Part shown: positions 7,017 to 8,460 of the stretch, one piece after another
Layout of the letters: every line of letters begins with the position of its first letter
How positions within the stretch are numbered: the stretch's first letter is position 1
Made by a program: the position numbers and the translations under genes
Assembly: GCA_965370955.1 (NCBI GenBank)
Contig: CBDUWP010000064.1
Coordinates: 1-8,460 of the forward strand
Source of the DNA: CBDUWP01 sp965370955
GTDB lineage: Bacteria > Planctomycetota > Phycisphaerae > Sedimentisphaerales > Anaerobacaceae
DNA: 8,460 nt
Direction of reading: 5' to 3'
Notes under the pieces: model-generated
The model's database searches: none
Told to the model about the DNA's origin: nothing
The model's input: the letters and a program-made list of their open reading frames with translations, nothing else

Positions 7017-7279
7017 TATTCTACCTCCACGATAAATTTATGTGGTAAACTATTGTTATGGTTCAGTGCTTTGTGTTCCTGTTCGCTGTTTAGCATTTTC
7101 TTTAATTGTGTATAAATGGCTTTTTTAATTTCCGTAGACGTTTGTTTGTCTTCTGGTTGCTTAACTATTTCGATATTCTTGAAAATATCTTTTTGGGGTA
7201 GAACCATAAAATCGAAACTGATATTGTTTCCATTTTGTGTAATTCTATATTCCAGCACTTCGACTTGTATTTTTTTCAT
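7016..7279 (-). CDS. Small hypothetical protein of the tail-like block
   Basis: Encodes 87 residues with no signal peptide or membrane segment. The first half alternates hydrophobic and polar residues (IQVEVLEYRI, ISFDFMVLP), suggesting beta strands. The middle is a Lys/Glu/Gln-rich helix (STEIKKAIYTQLKKMLNSEQ), and the end is another strand (HKFIVEVE). I do not recognise the family. It begins 24 bases after the fibre-like gene's tandem stop (TAATAA) with a weak GAG-containing ribosome site, and its stop overlaps the next start by one base. Tight coupling on the 3' side supports it as a real gene and suggests a chaperone or minor structural role beside the appendage proteins; this is context only. 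Confidence 0.65.
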   Translation of the reverse strand: MKKIQVEVLEYRITQNGNNISFDFMVLPQKDIFKNIEIVKQPEDKQTSTEIKKAIYTQLKKMLNSEQEHKALNHNNSLPHKFIVEVE

Positions 7280-7303
7280 TATTTTGATCTCACATTCTTT
7301 TTA

Positions 7304-8092
7304 TTAGGCTTCTTCTGTCCACGTTCCGTTTTTTGCGATGGTAATCCAATTACCATTTTCATCAGATACGATTTTTAGGGATGCTCCAATGCTATTTGCC
7401 GTTTTATATTTATCTGCTGTTTGTCCACAGTCATCTGATATGGCATGTGTTTGCGGATCAATTTGTAAGGCTTGATTTTCTTGCACAGCAAACACAAAAG
7501 TTACACCTGCTGAGGTTACTTCTGGCAGCGTTATCGTGATGTCTCCTGTCGCCCCTTTATTTGTGTGAATTGTACTGGATTCCAAAAGTGTTAAGCTGCT
7601 GTTTTCGGTGTGATTTGTAATTTTTTTGATCATCAGTCCAGTTGGATATGGCATTGACATTATATGGCCTGACCGTTTATCTGTGATGGCATCTATTTGT
7701 CCATTAGCGGTTGTTACTATTGCTAATCTTATGTGTGGATTTTGGATCATATTGGGGAAATCAGAATATTCATCTATTACTAATTGTCCTTGCTGATTGA
7801 TGTAAATATAGATATGTTCTTTATCATCAGCCAATGTATTATTTGTGGAATTTTCAAGTTCAACCAAGCTTCCATCTAGCCAAAGTTCCCCTGCTTTGAC
7901 CCCAACATTCAGGCTGCCTTCATCGTATAATCTTAGATCGTTAGCTCTTTTGGTTGCGAGGATCAATCGATATAAAAGTTTTCTAAAATGCAGATAATAT
8001 GGAGCTTGTCCTGTTGCTATGAATTCTACGCCTGTTTCGATATCATTTTGTATATTGAGTAATTCACTGTCGGTTGGATAAATTTCCGCCAT
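7304..8092 (-). CDS. Tail-fibre-like protein
   Basis: Encodes 262 residues without a signal peptide. A short helical N-terminus (about 8-55) is followed by a beta-rich collar (about 61-140). The collar contains LNVGVKAGELWLDG, then IYIYINQQGQLVI, then IRLAIVTT, ending DAITDKRSG, a strand pattern common in phage tail-fibre and baseplate-appendage proteins. The C-terminal domain (about 165-258) has HTNKGATGDITITLP, VTFVFAVQENQALQIDP, SIGASLKIVSDENGNWITI and a final GTW. I recall this as a small beta-sandwich that ends many phage fibres or decorates capsids. The ATG is supported by the best Shine-Dalgarno in the block (AGGAG, 7 bases upstream). It ends in tandem TAATAA stops. The protein probably takes part in host or surface recognition by the particle. 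Confidence 0.78.
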   Translation of the reverse strand: MAEIYPTDSELLNIQNDIETGVEFIATGQAPYYLHFRKLLYRLILATKRANDLRLYDEGSLNVGVKAGELWLDGSLVELENSTNNTLADDKEHIYIYINQQGQLVIDEYSDFPNMIQNPHIRLAIVTTANGQIDAITDKRSGHIMSMPYPTGLMIKKITNHTENSSLTLLESSTIHTNKGATGDITITLPEVTSAGVTFVFAVQENQALQIDPQTHAISDDCGQTADKYKTANSIGASLKIVSDENGNWITIAKNGTWTEEA

Positions 8093-8164
8093 TATCTGTC
8101 TCCTGTTATAGATGGATTTATGCGTTGATTGGTTGAATCATTTTTATTTAAGATTGGATAAAGC

Positions 8165-8460
8165 TCATGTGATTTGTAACATCGCGGTATTTTGTGCGAT
8201 TGATATGTCACTTGCGGGCGTAGCTGATGGTATTACAGTTATTGGTTCAGTTTCTAGGCAGCCTATTTGGTTTTCAGCTTCATCAATAATAACTATTGCC
8301 AGCTTATATTGTCCCGGTTTGAGCCTGTTGCTGGTCCATTGAATGATATTGGCATCGATTCCAAAGAACCCTGCTCCCATAACTCCTTTTCCAAATCCTG
8401 CAGCGGCGTTTGCATCCCACCCGAAACCATCGAGTCCAAATTTACTGGTAGCAAAACCGC
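8165..8460 (-). CDS. Gly/Phe-rich structural protein with Ig-like C-terminus (cut by right edge)
   Basis: The reading frame is open through the right edge, so the start lies outside the window; 97 or so codons of the C-terminal part are present. It begins with glycine/aromatic repeats, GLDGFGWDA, GFGKGVMG, AGFFGIDA, each about 8-12 residues apart. A beta domain follows (WTSNRLKPGQYKLAIVIIDEAENQIG … PITVIP) that matches the 'L-x-x-G-x-Y-x-x-x-I-x-x-x-D-x-A-G-N' layout of Ig-like or bacterial cadherin-like strands. An internal ATG at 8380 exists but the open frame and repeats continue upstream of it. It is the first gene visible in the run of tail-type genes and ends 72 bases before the fibre-like gene. 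Glycine-rich repeats plus Ig-like endings are frequent in phage adhesins. The exact role is unknown. Confidence 0.7.
   Translation of the reverse strand, partial: GFATSKFGLDGFGWDANAAAGFGKGVMGAGFFGIDANIIQWTSNRLKPGQYKLAIVIIDEAENQIGCLETEPITVIPSATPASDISIAQNTAMLQIT

Noticed and set aside
8112..8342. Plus-strand open frame of 76 codons
   Set aside because: It is antisense to the gene that runs off the right edge and would be the only plus-strand gene in the window; no supporting signal seen.

Overview
The window appears to come from a fairly AT-rich bacterium. Every gene I can support lies on the minus strand, so transcription runs from the high coordinates to the low ones. The purB product is the long 'eukaryotic-type' adenylosuccinate lyase. 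Its sequence, together with pyrE, reminds me most of Planctomycetota (Phycisphaerae-like) or other PVC-group bacteria. That is recall, not a search, and I hold it loosely.

Two blocks are visible. Block A (about 1-2214) looks like ordinary chromosome: purB (purine synthesis), then pyrE (pyrimidine synthesis), then the start of a small PQ-loop-like membrane protein that runs off the left edge. Gaps are short and I see no convincing terminator between them, so they may form one transcription unit. Sampled GC here is about 42-43%.

Block B (about 2345-8460) is a tight run of nine genes with the character of the tail end of a phage or phage-derived particle. In transcription order they are: a Gly/Phe-rich structural protein with an Ig-like end (cut by the right edge), a tail-fibre-like protein, a small unknown, a two- or three-domain appendage protein, a fibronectin-III-like protein, a 592-residue protein resembling tail-hub/baseplate proteins, a 110-residue companion, a single-pass membrane coiled-coil protein, and a lipoprotein. 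The last two could be a lysis or envelope module. Neighbours overlap by one base (TAATG) or sit within a few to several dozen bases. Sampled GC is lower, about 25-38%.

The open question is whether block B is a resident prophage, a remnant, or a domesticated particle (tailocin or gene-transfer-agent-like) fixed upstream of purB-pyrE. No integrase, terminase, portal, capsid, endolysin or attachment site is visible in this window, so I cannot decide. There are no RNA genes, CRISPR arrays or insertion sequences that I can see, and no gene-free stretch over 300 bases.
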